Below, in pieces: positions 1-9,952 of a stretch of 64,000 bases of DNA (position 1 is the stretch's first letter; each line of letters begins with the position of its first letter). The notes beneath the pieces are model-generated. The model ran no database searches. It saw only the letters and a list, made by a program, of their open reading frames with translations, and was not told the origin of the DNA. Source of the stretch: Streptomyces sp. TLI_053 (GTDB lineage Bacteria; Actinomycetota; Actinomycetes; Streptomycetales; Streptomycetaceae); assembly GCF_900105395.1 (NCBI RefSeq), contig NZ_LT629775.1, forward strand, positions 5,354,001 to 5,418,000, written 5' to 3'. Both the position numbers and the translations under genes were made by a program.

Positions 1-185
1 TCCGGATACATTCAGCCGCGGTCGACGCAATCGCCCGTTCGCCGGATGCCGTTCGGCGTCATCGGGAGGATTGTGGCGTGCGCGGCTGCGCCCAGGGGGG
101 GTTCCCCGGGCCGGCCTCCAACCAGACCCGGGCCCGCAGACCTGCGGGCGCGTGAAGGGCCAGCACAGCACTAGGGGAGTTCGGA

Positions 186-389
186 ATGGCTCAGGGCACC
201 GTCAAGTGGTTCAACGCGGAGAAGGGTTACGGCTTCATCGCGGTCGACGGTGGTGCGGACGTCTTCGTCCACTACAGCGCGATCCAGATGGACGGCTACC
301 GCACCCTTGAGGAGGGCCAGCGGGTCGAGTTCGAGATCTCTCAGGGGCAGAAGGGTCCGCAGGCGGACATGGTCCGCGCGGCGGTCTGA
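186..389 (+). CDS. Cold-shock domain protein (CspA family)
   Basis: This 67-residue protein is a single cold-shock domain. It shows the RNP1-like GYGFIA and RNP2-like VFVHYSAI motifs that bind single-stranded RNA or DNA, and it opens with the family hallmark [14 protein letters not shown]. Such proteins act as RNA chaperones in the cytoplasm. The ATG has a good ribosome site (AGGGGAG, about 6 nt upstream). The gene is followed by a strong hairpin at 450-485, so it is probably monocistronic. In Streptomyces a csp gene commonly lies directly upstream of the solo groEL, as here. Length is normal for the family and I see nothing broken. Confidence 0.95.
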   Translation: MAQGTVKWFNAEKGYGFIAVDGGADVFVHYSAIQMDGYRTLEEGQRVEFEISQGQKGPQADMVRAAV

Positions 390-449
390 CCTTTCCGACA
401 CCCGGGAGCTCTGCTCGGCCCATCGGCTGGCGCACCTCTTGATTCTCAC

Positions 450-485
450 GGCGGGCCCGTGCGACCTCGGTCGTACGGGCCCGCC
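450..485 (+). terminator. Terminator hairpin after the cold-shock gene
   Basis: Arms 450-466 and 469-485 are complementary over 17 positions with one G-T wobble. The apex is too tight, so the top pairs would open. There is no long T run, which is usual in this GC range. Confidence 0.7.
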
Positions 486-674
486 GTCATGTCCGCCGTC
501 ATGTCGGCCGTCGCGGCCGTCGTGATGTCCGCCGTCGGGCCCGGGGCCGGGCTCCCGGGGGCCGGCCGCGGGGCGCGGCGTTCCGGTCGGATCCGGCCCG
601 GTCGGAGGCGGTCGGGGACGGCTCCGGGCGGGTGCGCGGCGCGGGTGGCGCGGCTCGCGGATTGCCCGATTGGG

Positions 675-701
675 CTTGCACTCACCCACCCGGAGTGCTA
701 A
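675..701 (+). promoter_or_regulatory. CIRCE operator 1 (HrcA site) of groEL
   Basis: The arms are CTTGCACTC and GAGTGCTAA around a 9-nt spacer. The consensus is TTAGCACTC-N9-GAGTGCTAA. The right arm is perfect and the left arm matches 7 of 9. HrcA is the known heat-shock repressor at such sites. The operator overlaps the candidate promoter. Confidence 0.92.
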
Positions 702-710
702 TCATTGGCG

Positions 711-2480
<1,770 letters not shown>

Positions 2481-2516
2481 TCCTGATCGCTTCGATCGGA
2501 TCGGCAGGTCTTTCGT

Positions 2517-2555
2517 CCGCGAGGGCGGTTCCCCGACGGGGAGCCGCCCTCGCGG
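2517..2555 (+). terminator. groEL terminator
   Basis: A perfect outer stem CCGCGAGGGCGG / CCGCCCTCGCGG surrounds an inner TCCCC/GGGGA pairing. It begins 36 nt after the groEL stop. Downstream (2556-2620) are four imperfect copies of CGTTCCCGGGG, probably low-complexity slippage. Confidence 0.85.
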
Positions 2556-2653
2556 CGTTCCCGGGGTCGTTCCCCGGGGCGTTCCCGGGGCGCCTTCCCG
2601 GGGTCGGGGGTCGGGGGTCCCGGGTTTCCGGGCGTTCTTGGGAGACTGGACGG

Positions 2654-3010
2654 ATGGCTACGACAGACGACATCGAGACGGCGCTGCACACCGCGCGGGC
2701 GCTGATCCTGGCCGACCTGACCGCGCGGGACGCCGCCGACCCCGCCGTGGTGTCCCTGGTCGAGCAGGCCGTGACGCACCGGCGCTGGTGGCTGGAGCAG
2801 TGGCCGGACGGCGTCGAGTACGTCCTGGGCCTGGTCGCCCAGGACGTCCAGGACGCGCTGCTGGAGAGCCACGGCCGCTGGCCGCTGTGCGCGGACTGCG
2901 CGGCCGACGGCGACCCGCACGCGCTGGGCGTGGAACCCGAGCTGGGGCCGGAGCCGCACTGGGTGTGCGGCAAGCGCGGCGCCGTCGTGGCGGCGGTGGG
3001 CGAGCTGTAG
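2654..3010 (+). CDS. Conserved actinobacterial hypothetical protein
   Basis: This 118-residue acidic soluble protein has no signal peptide or membrane segment. The first ~75 residues look helical. Residues ~78-107 contain a CADC pair and a later Cys in HWVCGK, which could form a half zinc ribbon but is incomplete by usual rules. The ATG is preceded by GGGAG about 9 nt upstream. It follows groEL, but after a terminator, so it is likely a separate transcript. It is closed by a strong terminator at 3063-3099. Codon usage matches the neighbours. I do not recognise a function. Confidence 0.8.
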   Translation: MATTDDIETALHTARALILADLTARDAADPAVVSLVEQAVTHRRWWLEQWPDGVEYVLGLVAQDVQDALLESHGRWPLCADCAADGDPHALGVEPELGPEPHWVCGKRGAVVAAVGEL

Positions 3011-3062
3011 GGCGCGTCCCGGCTGCCGGCCGGGCCTCAGCCGCCGGTCCTTCCTCCTCCGG

Positions 3063-3099
3063 GCCGCCGTCGCACCTCCGGGTGCGGCGGCGGCTTTTT
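3063..3099 (+). terminator. Intrinsic terminator with T run
   Basis: The stem GCCGCCGTCGCACC pairs with GGTGCGGCGGCGGC (one G-T wobble) across a 3-4 nt loop and is followed by TTTTT. This is one of the few canonical T-tailed terminators in the window. Confidence 0.9.
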
Positions 3100-3118
3100 C
3101 GTGCCGACGGGAACCACT

Positions 3119-3153
3119 GGACTGCATATGCAGTCCAACGACATATATAGTCC
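3119..3153 (+). promoter_or_regulatory. Operator/promoter of the ABC exporter operon
   Basis: GGACTGCATATGCAGTCC (3119-3136) is a perfect 18-bp palindrome. It is followed by GACATATATAGTCC (3140-3153), which contains a -10-like TATAGT at 3146-3151. A related element, GGACATGATATGTC, lies in front of padR at 7521. PadR regulators are known to bind ATGT/ACAT-type dyads. Control by the PadR encoded 3.6 kb downstream is inference. Confidence 0.6.
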
Positions 3154-3191
3154 GTCCGAGTCCTTCTTTCGGCAATGAGTGGGGGAGACCC

Positions 3192-3938
3192 ATGTCCCAG
3201 CCAGATCCGGCCCGTCCGGTCCTCGAACTGCGCGCCGTCACCCGGACGCACGGGCACGGCGAGGCCGAGGTGCATGCCCTGCGCGGCGTCGACCTGGCCG
3301 TGCGCCCCGGCGAGTTCGTCGCCGTCATGGGGCCCTCCGGCTCCGGCAAGTCGACCCTGCTGACCCTGGCCGGCGGCCTCGACCGGCCCAGCGGCGGGCA
3401 GGTGCTGGTCGAGGGCGTCGAGCTCGGCGGACTGAACCGGACCCGGCTGGCCGCCGTGCGCCGCCGCTCGGTCGGCTACGTCTTCCAGGACTACAACCTC
3501 GTCCCGGCGCTGACCGCGGCCGAGAACGTCGCGCTGCCGCGCGAACTCGACGGGGTGTCCGCCCGGACCGCCCGCCGGGAGGCCCTGACCGCCCTGCGCG
3601 AGATGGGCATCCCCGAGCTGGCCGACCGCTTCCCCGAGCAGCTCTCCGGCGGCCAGCAGCAGCGCGTCGCGATCGCCCGGGCCTTGGTCGGCGACCGCCG
3701 GCTGGTCCTGGCCGACGAGCCCACCGGCGCGCTCGACTCCGCGACCGGCGAGGCCGTGCTCGCCGTGCTGCGGGCCCGCTGCGACGCCGGCGCCGCCGCC
3801 ATGATGGTCACCCACGACCCCCGCCACGCCGTCTGGGCCGACCGCGTGGTCGTCCTGAACGACGGGGCCGTCGTCGACGGGGGCGTCGGGCAGGCCGCGC
3901 ACCCGCTGCTCGCCGGCGGGAACGGGGGACGGCGATGA
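3192..3938 (+). CDS. ABC transporter ATP-binding protein (MacB/LolD type)
   Basis: This 248-residue ATPase energises the adjacent FtsX-type permease. Walker A is GPSGSGKS near residue 50, the signature is LSGGQQQR near 150, Walker B is RLVLADEP followed by TGALDS, and the switch His is in VTHD. The Q-loop sequence FQDYNLVPALTAAENV is typical of the macrolide/lipoprotein exporter clade. The ATG has a purine-rich site (GGGGGAG). The stop overlaps the permease start by 4 nt (ATGA), indicating translational coupling. Candidate PadR-type operators lie upstream. The substrate is unknown. Antimicrobial peptide or drug export is common for PadR-linked pairs, but that is inference. Confidence 0.93.
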   Translation: MSQPDPARPVLELRAVTRTHGHGEAEVHALRGVDLAVRPGEFVAVMGPSGSGKSTLLTLAGGLDRPSGGQVLVEGVELGGLNRTRLAAVRRRSVGYVFQDYNLVPALTAAENVALPRELDGVSARTARREALTALREMGIPELADRFPEQLSGGQQQRVAIARALVGDRRLVLADEPTGALDSATGEAVLAVLRARCDAGAAAMMVTHDPRHAVWADRVVVLNDGAVVDGGVGQAAHPLLAGGNGGRR

Positions 3939-6697
3939 AGCTCTCCGCCCTGCGCGTCGCGCTGCGCATCGCCCGCCGCGACGCCCTCAGGTCCAAGGGC
4001 CGCAGCGCCCTGGTGATCGCCATGGTCGCGCTGCCGGTGCTCGGTGTCACCGGCGCCGACATCGTCCACCGGAGCGGTTCGCTCACCCCCGCCGAGCGGG
4101 TCGAGCGGCTGATGGGCGGGGCGGACGCCCTGGTCACCGCCCACCGCCCGGGCCGCTCCGTCGAGCAGGCGCCGTTCGCCGAGGACGGCGTCCGGGTGCT
4201 GCCGGAGGCCCGGACCGACCCCGCGTCCGCTCCCGCGGCCGCCGGCGCGGCGACCTCGGCCGAACTGCTGGGCGGGCTGCTGCCGTCCGCCGCGGTGCTG
4301 GTGCCGGCCACGCCCGGGCCCGAGGTCAGCACCTCGACCCGGGAGGGGCTGTTCACCACCTCCACCGCCGAGGCCGATCCGGCCGATCGGGTCTGGTCCG
4401 GACGGCTCGACCTGGTCGAGGGCCGGGCGCCCGCCGCGCCCGACGAGGCGGCCGTCACCCGGGCCTTCCTCGACGAGGCCGGACTGCGCCTCGGCGACTC
4501 CACCACGGTCAAGGGGCTGGAGCGGACGCCGTTCCGGCTCACCGGTGTGGTCGAGCACCCGGGGGACCTCGGGAAGGTGGAACTGGTCGCCCGGCCCGGC
4601 CGGCTGATCTCCCCGCTGGCCGCGGCGGCCGCCGCCGCTCCGGACGCTCCCGGCGGACCGGTCGCCGCGGGCCGGGACGAGGGCGTCCGCGCCGAGCAGT
4701 GGCTGGTCCGGCTGCCCGTCGGCGCCGGGCTCGACTGGACCGCCGTCCAGAAGCTCAACCGGTACGGCTTCACCGTGACCTCCCGGGCGGTCGCCCTCGA
4801 CCCGCCGCCGGCCTCGGCCGTCCCCTACGACGCCGACCGGTGGGTCTCCCCCGGGAGCGACAACCGGACCGTCGTCCTGGTCACCGTGATCGGCATGGCG
4901 CTTCTGGAGGTCACCCTGCTGGCCGGCCCGGCCTTCGCGGTCGGCGCCCGGCGCTCCCGGCGGCAGCTGGCCCTGGTCGGCGCCGCCGGCGGCCACCGGG
5001 GTCACATCCGCGCCATCGTGCTCGGCGGCGGACTGGTGCTCGGACTGGCCGGGGCCGCCCTCGGGGTGGCGCTCGGCACCGGCCTGGTCGCCGCGCTGCG
5101 GCCCTGGCTGGAGGGGGCGGGCGGCAGCCGCTTCGGACACTTCGCGATCGCACCGCTCGACCTGCTGGCGATCGCCGCGGTGGGCGTGCTGACCGCGCTC
5201 GCCGCCGCCGTGCTGCCCGCGGTGCAGGCGGCCCGCCGGGACGTGGTGGCCGGCCTCACCGGCCGCGACTCCGTCGCCACGCCCGGCCGCCTGCTGCCGG
5301 TCGTCGGCCTGCTGCTGGTCGGCGCCGGTGCGGCGTTGGCGTTGTACGGCGCCGGGACGTACCAGAGCGGCACCATGCCGGTGCTCGGCGGGCTCAACAA
5401 GCGGGCGCTCTCGGTGCTCGCCGGTGCGGCCACCGCCGAGGTCGGCATCCTGTTCTTCACCCCGATGCTGATCGCCCTCTTCGGCCGGCTCGCGGGCCGG
5501 CTGCCGCTCGGCCCCCGGCTGGCCCTGCGCGACTCGGCCCGCCACCGCGGCCGGACCGCGCCGGCCGTGGCCGCCGTGATGGCCGCCGTCGCCGGAGCCG
5601 TCGCCGTCGGCGTCTACAGCACCGGCACCGAGGCCCAGGAGCGCGCCTCCTACCGGCCGACGGCTCCGACGGGCGCCGTCGTGCTGGACGCCCCCGCCTC
5701 TCCGGGCAGCCCGGAGACGGTCCGGCTGCGCCGGGCCGTCGAGCAGGCGCTGCCGGACCTGGGCACCCGTGCCGACGTCCAGGACGTGACCTACGTGTTC
5801 TGCGACAACTGCTCCAGCACGGTGCAGGCCAAGGGCGCCGGGGCGCGTCCGGAGTTCGGCAACGCCGGGAGCCGGGTGCTGTCCGGCGACACGACGGTCC
5901 TGCACCACCTGTTCGGCGTGCGGGACCGGGCGGCCGAGGAGGCCCTGGCCGCAGGTCGGGCGGTGGTCTTCGACCGCGCCTTCCTGAACGACGGCCGGGC
6001 GACACTGACGATGCAGGGCGCCGCCGGCGGACCGGTCCTGCCCGGACAGGTGCCGGGGACGGAGCGGATCGAGGTCCGGGTCGAGGCGGTCCTGGCGGAG
6101 AACCCCGACGCGGCCCGGTACGGGGCGGTGCTGATGGGCCCGGAGGCGGTGCGCCGGGCCGGACTCACGCCCAGGCCCAACGGCTCGGTGTGGCGCCCCG
6201 AGGTCGCTCCCGACCGCAAGGCGCAGCAGCGCGCCGAGGCGGCCGTGGCCCGGCTCGTGCCGCACGCCCAGCTGACGGTGGAGCGCGGATACCGGCCGAA
6301 GGGGGACATGAACACCCTGGCGCTCGGCGGGTTCGCCGTGGTGGTGGTGCTCGGTGCGGCGGCCGTGGCCACCGGGCTGGCGGCCGCCGACTCGCGCAAC
6401 GACCGGGCCACGCTGGCCGCGGTGGGTGCGCCGCCGCGGACGAACCGGATCCAGGCCGGGCTGCAGTGCACGCTGATCGCCGGCGTCGGCGCGGTGCTGG
6501 GGACGGTGAGCGGGTTCGTCCCGGCGCTGGGGCTGCTGCGGTCGCACGCGTCCGGGCAGCTCGGCGCGCCCGCGGTGCCGTTCACCGCGCCCTGGGGGCT
6601 CCTGCTGCTGATCGTGGTGGTGCTGCCGGTGGTGGCGGGGCTGGGGGCGGCCGCCTTCGGCCGGGGCCGGCTGCCGCTGGCGCGACGGGCGGGCTGA
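3935..6697 (+). CDS. ABC transporter permease, FtsX domain (MacB-like)
   Basis: This 920-residue integral membrane protein begins MKLSALRVALRIARRDALRSKGRSALVIAMV, a basic N-terminus followed by the first membrane segment. It has the tandem FtsX architecture: TM1, a large outer domain, three TM segments around residues 310-430, further segments, a second extracytoplasmic domain (~570-780) and three terminal TM segments. The second outer domain has a CDNC motif, a possible disulfide. It overlaps its ATPase gene by 4 nt and must work with it. This length and duplicated-permease layout are usual for actinobacterial FtsX exporters. A lone open frame reaching further upstream overlaps the ATPase gene and is not used. 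Confidence 0.92.
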   Translation: MKLSALRVALRIARRDALRSKGRSALVIAMVALPVLGVTGADIVHRSGSLTPAERVERLMGGADALVTAHRPGRSVEQAPFAEDGVRVLPEARTDPASAPAAAGAATSAELLGGLLPSAAVLVPATPGPEVSTSTREGLFTTSTAEADPADRVWSGRLDLVEGRAPAAPDEAAVTRAFLDEAGLRLGDSTTVKGLERTPFRLTGVVEHPGDLGKVELVARPGRLISPLAAAAAAAPDAPGGPVAAGRDEGVRAEQWLVRLPVGAGLDWTAVQKLNRYGFTVTSRAVALDPPPASAVPYDADRWVSPGSDNRTVVLVTVIGMALLEVTLLAGPAFAVGARRSRRQLALVGAAGGHRGHIRAIVLGGGLVLGLAGAALGVALGTGLVAALRPWLEGAGGSRFGHFAIAPLDLLAIAAVGVLTALAAAVLPAVQAARRDVVAGLTGRDSVATPGRLLPVVGLLLVGAGAALALYGAGTYQSGTMPVLGGLNKRALSVLAGAATAEVGILFFTPMLIALFGRLAGRLPLGPRLALRDSARHRGRTAPAVAAVMAAVAGAVAVGVYSTGTEAQERASYRPTAPTGAVVLDAPASPGSPETVRLRRAVEQALPDLGTRADVQDVTYVFCDNCSSTVQAKGAGARPEFGNAGSRVLSGDTTVLHHLFGVRDRAAEEALAAGRAVVFDRAFLNDGRATLTMQGAAGGPVLPGQVPGTERIEVRVEAVLAENPDAARYGAVLMGPEAVRRAGLTPRPNGSVWRPEVAPDRKAQQRAEAAVARLVPHAQLTVERGYRPKGDMNTLALGGFAVVVVLGAAAVATGLAAADSRNDRATLAAVGAPPRTNRIQAGLQCTLIAGVGAVLGTVSGFVPALGLLRSHASGQLGAPAVPFTAPWGLLLLIVVVLPVVAGLGAAAFGRGRLPLARRAG

Positions 6698-6744
6698 CGG
6701 CCGGCACCGGGTGTCCGGGTCGCGCGGGTGTCCGGGGCGTGCTG

Positions 6745-7476
6745 TCAGCCGGTCCCGTCCGGCGCCCCGGGACCGGTGGGTCGGGCCGGCTCGCCCGGCT
6801 CGGCCGGTCCGGCGAGCCGGGCGAGCTCGGCCGCGAGGTTGGCCCGGGCGGGCGCGTCGAAGCGCCCGTGCGCCGTCGTCGTGCGGTAGAGCGCGGGCAG
6901 GGCGAGCAACTGGCGCAGCACCGCCGCCCGCCCGGCGCGGAAGTCCGGCTCGGGCACGAAGGCGTACTCCTCCCGGACGGCCGCCGCGTAGGCCGCGTAC
7001 GCCGCCGGGTCGCCGCCCAGCACCGCGAGGTCGGCGTCGCACAGCACCTCGCCGTCGCGGTCGCCGGGTTCGGGACGGTGGGTGACGGTGAGCCGGACCA
7101 GCCGGGCGACCTCCGCGACCCGGGCCGCCGGGAGCCCGCTGCCGTCGAGCGCCCGGACGGCCAGGGCGGCGCTGCGCTCCTCGTTCTCGGAGCGGTCCGG
7201 CCGGTACACGGCGTCGTGGAACCACGCGGCCAGCCGGACGGCGTCCGGGTCGTCGGCGTGCTCGGCGAGCGCGTCGACGTGACCCAGCACCGCGCGCAGG
7301 TGGTCGACCGTGTGGTACCGGCGCTGCGGCTCGGACCAGCGGCGCAGCAGCTCCCGCCCGGCCGGGTCGGGATCGGTGGCCGCGCCGCAGCGGCGCAGCA
7401 GGGCGGTCCAGGCGGCGAGGAGGTCCTCGGTGGCGGGGGACGGGGCCCGGGTGGCGGGGGTGTCGGCTTCCGGCAT
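6745..7476 (-). CDS. HD-domain metal-dependent phosphohydrolase-like protein
   Basis: This 243-residue protein has an HD superfamily core: YHTVDHL (54-60), AAWFHDAVY with the HD pair at 87-88, ENEERSA, LTVTH and a final DADLAVLG. These residues normally hold one or two metal ions for phosphomonoester or phosphodiester hydrolysis. It resembles the COG4339-type predicted phosphohydrolases with unknown substrate. The last ~25 residues are Pro/Gly-rich and likely disordered. No ribosome site is seen. A CAGAAT hexamer 6 nt before the ATG suggests a leaderless mRNA. It lies convergent to the exporter operon and divergent from padR. Confidence 0.85.
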   Translation of the reverse strand: MPEADTPATRAPSPATEDLLAAWTALLRRCGAATDPDPAGRELLRRWSEPQRRYHTVDHLRAVLGHVDALAEHADDPDAVRLAAWFHDAVYRPDRSENEERSAALAVRALDGSGLPAARVAEVARLVRLTVTHRPEPGDRDGEVLCDADLAVLGGDPAAYAAYAAAVREEYAFVPEPDFRAGRAAVLRQLLALPALYRTTTAHGRFDAPARANLAAELARLAGPAEPGEPARPTGPGAPDGTG

Positions 7477-7520
7477 GGCGCCATTCTGCTGGGCCGGTCC
7501 GGACCGCCAAAGATTCCGCT

Positions 7521-7550
7521 GGACATGATATGTCGATGAAAGGTATATGT
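7521..7550 (+). promoter_or_regulatory. Candidate PadR operator/promoter of padR
   Basis: GGACATGATATGTC (7521-7534) has GACAT/ATGTC arms, and a TATATGT block at 7544-7550 could serve as the -10. The AT-rich patch is conspicuous in this genome. It resembles the element at 3119-3153 before the exporter. Confidence 0.55.
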
Positions 7551-7556
7551 AACTCC

Positions 7557-7964
7557 ATGACTGAACGGGCGATGCAAGAGCCGACGCTGCTCCTGCTCAC
7601 CGCGCTGGCCGACGCCCCGCGGCACGGCTACGCGCTGATCCAGGAGATCTCCGCGATCTCCGACGGCCGGGTGAAGATGCGCACCGGCACCCTGTACGGC
7701 GCGCTGGACCGGCTGCTGCAGCAGGGGCTGATCGAGGTCGCGGCCGAGGAGATCGTCGACGGCCGGGCCCGGCGCACCTACGCCCTCACCGACGGCGGGC
7801 GCGATGCGCTGACCACCGAGGCGGAGCGGCTGAGCGCCGTCGCCGAGGAGGCCCGGCGGCGGCTGGCCGCCGTCCGTGAGCCGTCCGTCCGACCGGCTGC
7901 CGTCCGCCCCGTGGCCGGTGGTGGCAAGCTCGCGTTCTTCAAGGCCAGGGGGGCATTCTCATGA
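7557..7964 (+). CDS. PadR-family transcriptional regulator
   Basis: This ~135-residue regulator has the PadR winged-helix core: EPTLLLLTALADAPRHGYALIQEIS, then VKMRTGTLYGALDRLLQQGLIEV, and a wing RRTYALTDGGRDAL, followed by a dimerisation helix. PadR proteins usually repress a neighbouring exporter until a drug or stress ligand binds. ATG codons at 7530 and 7536 lie inside the putative operator, so I chose 7557 (MTERAMQEPT). 7572 is also possible. The stop overlaps the next gene by 4 nt (ATGA). Regulation of the ABC operon at 3192 is inferred from shared palindromes. Confidence 0.88.
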   Translation: MTERAMQEPTLLLLTALADAPRHGYALIQEISAISDGRVKMRTGTLYGALDRLLQQGLIEVAAEEIVDGRARRTYALTDGGRDALTTEAERLSAVAEEARRRLAAVREPSVRPAAVRPVAGGGKLAFFKARGAFS

Positions 7965-8926
7965 CGATCCAGTTCTTCCCGGGGTCGGCGGAGCCGGTGG
8001 CGTTCCGGGCCGCGCTGCGGCTCTACCCGGCCCGCTACCGGCGCGAGCGCGGCGACGAACTGTCCGCCGTCTTCGCCGACTCCACGGCCGAGGGCGGCCG
8101 GCTCGCCACCGCGCGCGAGGCGTTCGACCTCGGGGCGTACGGGCTGCGGATGCGCACCGGCCTGACCTCCTCGTCCACCGCCGGGCGGCTGCTCGCGCTG
8201 GCGGCGCCGCTGATCGCCGGAGCGATCGCGGGGCTGGGGCTGACCCGGGTCCTGCACGACGCGACCGGCCGGGCCCCGGGCTGGATGTGGGAGCTGCCGG
8301 ACCGGGCGGTCCAGGTCCCCTTCCACGCCTGGTACTTCGGTTCGGTGCTGGCGCCACTGCTGCTGGTCGGCGCGGTGCTGGCCGGCCGGTGGCGGCTCGC
8401 CCGGGCGGCGGCCGTCGCCGTGGCGGCGGTGGGGGCGCTGGGCGTGGCGCTGGCGGTGCTGGCCATGCCCAACTTCTGGCTGATGTTCAACCAGTCCTGC
8501 GAGGCGACCCCGCAGCTGTTCGCCGGACTGCTGTTCGCGCTCGCGCCCCAGGAGCTGCTGCGACGGCGCCAGACCTGGAGCGACCGGGCGATGGTGCTGG
8601 CCGCGACGGTGGGCGGCGGGCTGGTCCTGGTGGCGGAGGACTTCTACAGCTCGTGGGTGCTGATGGACTGGAAGGCGGGCGCGGCGCTGGTGCTGGTCCC
8701 GCTGCTGGCGCTGCTCCTCGCGGCGCGCGACCGGCTGGTTCCGGCCGCGGCGGGGCTGGCGGTGCTGCCGCTGACCCTGACGTTCAGCCTGTTCCGGATC
8801 TGGCAGTCGATCGGCGGGGTCTGGCGGCTGCTCCCGGTGGTGGGCCTGGTGGTGGTGGCGACCGTGGTGGCCGGCGGGCTGCTGCGCCGCGGTGCCGGGG
8901 CGGGAGGTCACCGGAGCCTCGCCTGA
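7961..8926 (+). CDS. Membrane protein co-encoded with PadR
   Basis: This 321-residue protein has a cytosolic N-terminal helix pair (FRAALRLYPARYRRERGDELSAVF, a PadR-associated prefix seen beside many permeases) and about seven or eight membrane segments from residue ~68 to the C-terminus. Its start overlaps the padR stop by 4 nt, so the two are translationally coupled. Such partners are thought to help sense or transmit membrane signals to PadR, but the mechanism is not established here. It ends in an Arg/Gly-rich tail and is followed by a perfect 13-bp hairpin with TTTT at 8955-9007. Confidence 0.82.
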   Translation: MTIQFFPGSAEPVAFRAALRLYPARYRRERGDELSAVFADSTAEGGRLATAREAFDLGAYGLRMRTGLTSSSTAGRLLALAAPLIAGAIAGLGLTRVLHDATGRAPGWMWELPDRAVQVPFHAWYFGSVLAPLLLVGAVLAGRWRLARAAAVAVAAVGALGVALAVLAMPNFWLMFNQSCEATPQLFAGLLFALAPQELLRRRQTWSDRAMVLAATVGGGLVLVAEDFYSSWVLMDWKAGAALVLVPLLALLLAARDRLVPAAAGLAVLPLTLTFSLFRIWQSIGGVWRLLPVVGLVVVATVVAGGLLRRGAGAGGHRSLA

Positions 8927-8954
8927 GCGGGGACGGCCGGGGCCTCGCCGCTCC

Positions 8955-9007
8955 GAACGGCCGGACGGCCGGGGTGTGGACCCGGAGCGTCCGGCCGTTC
9001 CGTGTTT
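8955..9007 (+). terminator. Terminator of the padR operon
   Basis: Arms GAACGGCCGGACG (8955-8967) and CGTCCGGCCGTTC (8988-9000) are perfectly complementary, followed by CGTGTTTT. The region to 9127 shows imperfect CCGTTCCGTG-type repeats and no gene. Confidence 0.85.
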
Positions 9008-9127
9008 TCCGGGGTGTGCCGCTCTCCGGTGGTGTGCCGTTCCGTGCTTCCCGGGGCATGCGCGTTGTCCGGCCAAGTGGCCGCACGGGGCTCGCCGGGG
9101 CGGGGGCGATGTGGCACTCTGTCTAAT

Positions 9128-9814
9128 ATGTCTAGACCAATTTTCGAAGTCATCGCGCTGACGCCCCAGGATGCCCAGGCCGCCGAGTCGGGCGGCGCCG
9201 ACCGGCTCGAACTGGTCACCGACATGGCCGCCGACGGCCTCACCCCCGGGGTGGAGGACTTCGCCAAGATCCGGGCCGCCGTCGACCTCCCGCTGCGGGT
9301 GATGCTCCGGATCCGGGACGGCTTCGCCCCCGGTGACCTGGACGAGCTGCGCGACCGCGCCGCCGCGCTCCGGGCCGAGGGCGCCGACGAGTTCGTGCTC
9401 GGTTTCCTCGACGCCGACGGCGCGGTGGACCTGGCCGCCACCGAGGCCGTCGCCGAGGCGGTCGCCGGCTGCCGCTGGACCTTCCACCGGGCGATCGACC
9501 ACAGCGCCGACCGGGCCGCCGTCCGGGCCGCCGTGGGCGCGCTGCCCGGGCTGGACACCTTCCTCACCTCCGGCTCGGCCGGCGGCGTGGACGCCGGGCT
9601 CGACGTCCTGCTGGCCGAGCTGGCCCGGACCGGCGAGCCCGGTTACACCCAGCGGATCCTCATCGGCGGCGGCCTGCGGGCCGAGCACGTGCCGGGGCTG
9701 CGGGGGGCCGGCTTCGACGCCTTCCACGTCGGCGGCGCGGTGCGGGTCGACGGCTGGCAGTCGCCGGTGGACGTCGCCAAGGTCGCCGAGTGGCGGGCGC
9801 TGATCGACGGCTGA
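9128..9814 (+). CDS. cutC: CutC-family protein
   Basis: This 228-residue TIM-barrel protein begins SRPIFEVIALTPQDAQAAESGGADRLELVTDMAADGLTPG, the diagnostic CutC start. Later come VMLRIRDGF, FHRAIDHS, ILTSGSA-like FLTSGSAGG and the terminal GGAVR. CutC was named for copper homeostasis in E. coli, but a direct copper role is disputed, so the biochemical function is open. The ATG at 9128 lacks a ribosome site, and the promoter is not clear. Family length is 210-250, so the protein is complete. It converges with the HelD gene across a shared terminator at 9900-9938. Confidence 0.9.
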   Translation: MSRPIFEVIALTPQDAQAAESGGADRLELVTDMAADGLTPGVEDFAKIRAAVDLPLRVMLRIRDGFAPGDLDELRDRAAALRAEGADEFVLGFLDADGAVDLAATEAVAEAVAGCRWTFHRAIDHSADRAAVRAAVGALPGLDTFLTSGSAGGVDAGLDVLLAELARTGEPGYTQRILIGGGLRAEHVPGLRGAGFDAFHVGGAVRVDGWQSPVDVAKVAEWRALIDG

Positions 9815-9899
9815 TCGACGGCTGGTCGAAGGCTTGGCGTCGGCTTGGCGTCGGCTCCGCCGCGGCTCCGCGGCGGCCCCACCGCGGCAGCCGTACGAC

Positions 9900-9938
9900 G
9901 GCGGGCGGGGGCACCCCGAACCGGTGCCCCCGCCCGCC
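9900..9938. terminator. Bidirectional terminator between cutC and the HelD gene
   Basis: A perfect 16-bp stem (9900-9915 with 9923-9938), GGCGGGCGGGGGCACC and its complement, with a 7-nt loop. It sits between convergent genes and can serve both. Confidence 0.85.
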
Positions 9939-9952
9939 GCCGTCCGTCGGGG

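Noticed and set aside
3491-7600. A 1369-codon minus-strand frame over the ABC permease
   Set aside because: It is the shadow of the permease and other genes, and its translation is low-complexity (GQ/HR-rich). The plus-strand permease has clear domains.
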